Below the pieces are notes generated by a model. That model was not told where the DNA came from. It worked only from the letters and a program-made list of their open reading frames with translations, and ran no database searches. Below, piece by piece: positions 4,758 to 7,448 of a stretch of 7,448 nucleotides of DNA (its first letter is position 1; each line of letters opens with the position of its first letter). The stretch lies in assembly GCA_013214985.1 (NCBI GenBank), contig JABSRY010000108.1:1-7448 (forward strand), in the 5' to 3' direction. The position numbers and the translations under genes are program-made. This DNA comes from Hyphomicrobiales bacterium (GTDB taxonomy: Bacteria; Pseudomonadota; Alphaproteobacteria; Rhizobiales; OSC116).

Positions 4758-6224
4758 ATGGCAACATTACCCAATCATTTTTTCGATCATCAGAAAAAAA
4801 ATGTAAAACATCGGCACGCCATTGTTCCCGATACGGTTATTCAAAAAATTGCCAAAAGCACGAGTAAGAAAAAGCTATATATAAAAACTTATGGCTGCCA
4901 AATGAATGTTTATGACACCCAGCGTATGAGCGATGCGTTAGCGCCCGAAGGTTATGAAACAATCGATAGCCCCGATGGTGCCGATATGGTGATTTTAAAC
5001 ACCTGCCACATCCGCGAAAAAGCCGCCGAAAAAATATATTCAGAGCTTGGCCGCATGCGCAAAATGATAGACAAGAAAAACCGCAAGTTAGAAGATGCCG
5101 ATAAAACCCGCCCAATCATTGCCGTTGCGGGCTGCGTAGCACAAGCTGAGGGTAAAGAAATTATGCGCCGTGCACCATTGGTCGATATGGTATTTGGCCC
5201 ACAAAGCTACCTTAATTTGCCCAAAATGTTGGGCAAATTAGCCTCGGGGCAAAAAAAGGTTTTAGATACCGATTTCCCAACCGAAGATAAATTTGATAAC
5301 CTGCCGACCGCTACAAAAAGCACAACCATCGCCCGCGGCGTCAGCGCGTTTTTAACCATTCAGGAAGGCTGCGATAAATTTTGCACATTCTGTGTTGTGC
5401 CTTATACACGCGGCGCCGAATATTCGCGCTCAATCGCCCGTATTTTAAACGAAGCACAAAATTTAATTGATGCAGGCGTGCGCGAAATTACCCTTTTAGG
5501 GCAAAATGTAAATGCCTATCATGGGCAAGATGATGCTGGCAATTCGGTAACATTAGGTGGCCTAATGTCCGCTTTAGATGGCATCAAAGGGTTAGACCGT
5601 ATCCGCTATACAACCTCGCATCCAAACGACATGGATCAAGAGTTAATTGATATTCATAAAACTCAAAAATCGGCAATGCCTTACCTGCATTTACCCGTAC
5701 AATCTGGCTCTAACAAAATTTTAGAGGCGATGAACAGAAAACACACCCGCGAAAGCTATTTTGAGGTTATTGATAGAATAAAACTAGCCCGTCCCGACAT
5801 TGCATTATCGGGTGATTTTATTATTGGTTTCCCAGGCGAAACGGATGATGATTTTGATGCAACCATAGATTTAATTGAACGGGTAACATATAGCCAAGCC
5901 TATAGTTTTAAATATTCACCGCGCCCTGGTACCTCAGCGGCAACGATGAGTAACCCAGTGGATGATGCCATATCGACAAAACGTTTAGCACAGTTACAAG
6001 AATTACTAAATAATCAACAACGCCAATTTAACCGCAATACGATTGGCCGCACGCTCGATATTTTGTTCGAACGTAAAGGCCGCGAGCCAGGCCAACTCAT
6101 TGGTAGATCGCCCTATTTACAGCCTGTCTATGTCAACGCACCCGAAGAATTTCTTGGCAAGATTATGCCTATATATATAGAGAGTTTAGGAAATTTTGCT
6201 TTATCTGGTAAATTAGTTGATTAA
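4758..6224 (+). CDS. miaB: tRNA-2-methylthio-N6-dimethylallyladenosine synthase MiaB
   Basis: This 488-residue radical-SAM enzyme adds the methylthio group to i6A37 of tRNAs reading UNN codons, in the cytoplasm. The N-terminal methylthiotransferase domain (about 39-155) has the three auxiliary-cluster cysteines C47 (YGCQMNVYD), C83 (NTCHIREKA) and C126 (AGCVAQAEG). The radical-SAM core (about 195-420) has C205-X3-C209-X2-C212 in EGCDKFCTFCVVPYTRG, plus GQNVNAY, LPVQSGS and IIGFPGE. A TRAM-like RNA-binding domain makes up about residues 425-488. The motif set NTCHIREKA and VVPYTRG points to MiaB, not RimO or MtaB. The chain has about 38 residues, basic and histidine-rich, before the first conserved strand (KKLYIKTYGC), longer than in E. 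coli, as I recall for rhizobial MiaB. No later Met is usable before C47, so ATG 4758 is the start; the Shine-Dalgarno (GTGAG, 4745-4749) is weak. phoH follows after 25 bases. Confidence 0.97.
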   Translation: MATLPNHFFDHQKKNVKHRHAIVPDTVIQKIAKSTSKKKLYIKTYGCQMNVYDTQRMSDALAPEGYETIDSPDGADMVILNTCHIREKAAEKIYSELGRMRKMIDKKNRKLEDADKTRPIIAVAGCVAQAEGKEIMRRAPLVDMVFGPQSYLNLPKMLGKLASGQKKVLDTDFPTEDKFDNLPTATKSTTIARGVSAFLTIQEGCDKFCTFCVVPYTRGAEYSRSIARILNEAQNLIDAGVREITLLGQNVNAYHGQDDAGNSVTLGGLMSALDGIKGLDRIRYTTSHPNDMDQELIDIHKTQKSAMPYLHLPVQSGSNKILEAMNRKHTRESYFEVIDRIKLARPDIALSGDFIIGFPGETDDDFDATIDLIERVTYSQAYSFKYSPRPGTSAATMSNPVDDAISTKRLAQLQELLNNQQRQFNRNTIGRTLDILFERKGREPGQLIGRSPYLQPVYVNAPEEFLGKIMPIYIESLGNFALSGKLVD

Positions 6225-6249
6225 TTTAATAAAGTGGCGCTATACTTAA

Positions 6250-7293
6250 ATGCAGGGGCAATCAACTTTAAACGGAGCAGCTTTGAACAAGCATTTAAAT
6301 ACCAATACTAGCGGCCATAAAAAATCGCACAACACATACTCAGAAACCATAGAATTTGATGATAATAGTCTCGCGGCTATTTTGTATGGTCAGAATAATT
6401 TACATTTAGCTATGATCGAATCTCGATTGGATGTCGAACTTGCATCACGCGGCAATAAGCTTTTAGTCGAAGGGCGCAAATCTAATTGCAAACTGGCGAT
6501 TAAAATTTTGCAAAATTTATATGTGCGCGGCGAAAGCGGCGAAAGCATATCTAAAGCCGATGTGGATGGTGCAATTCGAATGCAAAACCCGCAAAATAAA
6601 GACCATAAAGCCGATAGTAATAGTACATTTATTGTTACACGTCGCAAAACCCTAAGCCCCCGCACGCTTGCTCAAGAAACTTATATGAAGGCCTTGCAAC
6701 AAGATGAGCTGGTTTTTGGCACAGGCCCCGCAGGCACTGGCAAAACATATTTAGCCGTAGCACAAGCTTGCGCTATGCTCGAGGCTGGTAATGTACAACG
6801 CATCGTGCTTTCTAGGCCAGCGGTCGAAGCCGGCGAAAAGTTGGGCTTTCTACCTGGCGATTTAAAAGAAAAAGTAGACCCATATTTACGCCCATTATAT
6901 GACGCATTATATGATATGATGGATGCAACAATTGTCGAGCGTCTGTTAGAAGAAGGGGTTATTGAAATAGCGCCTCTTGCCTTTATGCGGGGTAGAACCT
7001 TATCCAATAGTTTTATTATTTTGGACGAAGCGCAAAACACCACAACCATGCAAATGAAAATGATCTTAACTAGGATAGGCGAAGGTAGCCGTATGGTCAT
7101 CACGGGCGATCCGAGCCAAATAGATTTGCCACGCGGTATGAAATCGGGCCTAATTGATGCCATGCAAATTTTAGATGGTGTCGATGAAATTCATCAAATT
7201 CGCTTTAAAGAAGGTGATGTGATTAGGCATCCATTGGTTGCAAAAATTGTTCGAGCTTATAATTATAGCGACGGTACAACAGGCAATGAATAG
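6250..7293 (+). CDS. phoH: PhoH-like ATPase
   Basis: This protein of 347 residues (336 if the TTG at 6283 is the start) belongs to the PhoH/YbeZ P-loop family. The N-terminal part (about 32-90) has the family pattern IEFDDNSLAAILYGQNNLHLAMIE, then a small KH-like fold (SRGNKLLVEG). The ATPase domain (about 135-340) has Walker A GPAGTGKT at 159-166, the strongly conserved SRPAVEAGEKLGFLPGDLKE, Walker B ILDEAQN with D259-E260, and TGDPSQIDLP as sensor-like motif. YbeZ-type proteins bind RNA and nucleotides and are encoded next to YbeY, with which they are thought to act in rRNA maturation; the old phosphate-starvation label is not a safe guide. It is 25 bases after miaB and its last 8 bases overlap ybeY. 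ATG 6250 lacks a good Shine-Dalgarno, while TTG 6283 has GGAG 5 bases upstream, so the true start is unsettled; all conserved parts lie downstream of both. Confidence 0.95.
   Translation: MQGQSTLNGAALNKHLNTNTSGHKKSHNTYSETIEFDDNSLAAILYGQNNLHLAMIESRLDVELASRGNKLLVEGRKSNCKLAIKILQNLYVRGESGESISKADVDGAIRMQNPQNKDHKADSNSTFIVTRRKTLSPRTLAQETYMKALQQDELVFGTGPAGTGKTYLAVAQACAMLEAGNVQRIVLSRPAVEAGEKLGFLPGDLKEKVDPYLRPLYDALYDMMDATIVERLLEEGVIEIAPLAFMRGRTLSNSFIILDEAQNTTTMQMKMILTRIGEGSRMVITGDPSQIDLPRGMKSGLIDAMQILDGVDEIHQIRFKEGDVIRHPLVAKIVRAYNYSDGTTGNE
6274..6277 (+). promoter_or_regulatory. Ribosome binding site favouring a TTG start for phoH
   Basis: GGAG stands 5 bases before the in-frame TTG at 6283 (codon 12 from ATG 6250). 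The ATG has only a poor site (AGTGG about 12 bases upstream). This suggests initiation at 6283, though codons 1-11 remain open. Confidence 0.45.
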
Positions 7294-7448
7294 GTTAATA
7301 CCAGAAGTGAATATCGCCGCCGATGAATTTAACCAATTCACCGCGCTAGATGATTGGATTAATACGGCATTTAGACAAGTCGCTTTGCATAAAAATTTAA
7401 AAATTTTGCCAAATGGCGAGGTTGGCTTGTTGCTAACTACCAATAAGG
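7286..7448 (+). CDS. ybeY: Endoribonuclease / rRNA maturation factor YbeY, N-terminal part, 3' truncated by window
   Basis: From ATG 7286 the frame stays open to the window end, giving 54 complete codons of a protein usually about 150-170 residues long. The start reads MNRLIPEVNIAADEF. It is followed by an amphipathic stretch with the DDWINTAF pattern and then LPNGEVGLLLTTNK, which corresponds to the family segment of the EVSIVLTDD type just before the VRxLN motif. The catalytic region with the zinc-binding HxxxHxxGxxH motif lies outside the window, so the call rests on this N-terminal match and on position after phoH, the usual YbeY partner gene. The start overlaps the last 8 bases of phoH (ATGAATAG), so translation is probably coupled. 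YbeY takes part in 16S rRNA 3' end maturation and 70S ribosome quality control in the known family. Confidence 0.85.
   Translation, partial: MNRLIPEVNIAADEFNQFTALDDWINTAFRQVALHKNLKILPNGEVGLLLTTNK

Noticed and set aside
6681..7163. Minus-strand open frame of 160 codons opposite phoH
   Set aside because: It mirrors the Walker A to Walker B region of PhoH; the composition is that of an antisense shadow and no family is recognisable.
1..7448. Search for mobile elements, CRISPR arrays, tRNA/rRNA genes, defence or toxin-antitoxin genes
   Set aside because: All sequence is accounted for by conserved genes and gaps of at most about 110 bases; no transposase, integrase, spaced direct repeats or cloverleaf-like sequence was seen.

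Overview
The window is a compact, all-plus-strand stretch of chromosomal housekeeping genes from a low-GC bacterium (about 40% G+C by eye). It holds ten genes in this order: murJ (3' end), trpS, a universal stress protein gene, an Nfu-type Fe-S carrier gene, tsaB, rimI, a Fur/Mur-family regulator gene, miaB, phoH and ybeY (5' end). As I recall, this order is a conserved neighbourhood in Alphaproteobacteria, especially rhizobial-type lineages. The protein details agree: the Fur homologue is of the alphaproteobacterial Fur/Mur type with no Cys-X2-Cys zinc site, and MiaB has a long N-terminal extension. I cannot name a genus; the A+T richness would suit one of the reduced or low-GC alphaproteobacterial groups.

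Layout: (1) 1-563 is the C-terminal third of the lipid II flippase MurJ. (2) 644-1690 is tryptophanyl-tRNA synthetase. (3) 1789-2256 is a one-domain universal stress protein. (4) 2355-4128 is a tight group of Nfu carrier, TsaB and RimI, with gaps of 12 and 7 bases. (5) 4238-4657 is the Fur/Mur-type regulator, with a good sigma70-like promoter and an inverted repeat directly upstream. (6) 4758-7448 is miaB-phoH-ybeY, with gaps of 25 bases and then an 8-base overlap; it is preceded by a perfect TATAAT box whose upstream flank is an imperfect 23-bp palindrome.

Common theme: most genes serve translation. TrpS charges tRNA. TsaB (t6A37) and MiaB (ms2i6A37) act on the base next to the anticodon. 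RimI acetylates ribosomal protein S18 in the well-studied bacteria. PhoH and YbeY are linked to RNA and ribosome maturation. A second thread is iron: MiaB needs two 4Fe-4S clusters, the Nfu protein is a cluster carrier, and the regulator between them belongs to a metal-sensing family.

No mobile element, CRISPR array, tRNA, rRNA, toxin-antitoxin pair or defence gene is visible, and no gene looks broken. I found no previously undescribed system. The observations most worth following are the two dyad-symmetric elements that flank the Fur/Mur gene and could be operators, and the unsettled start of phoH. No gene-free stretch exceeds 110 bases.
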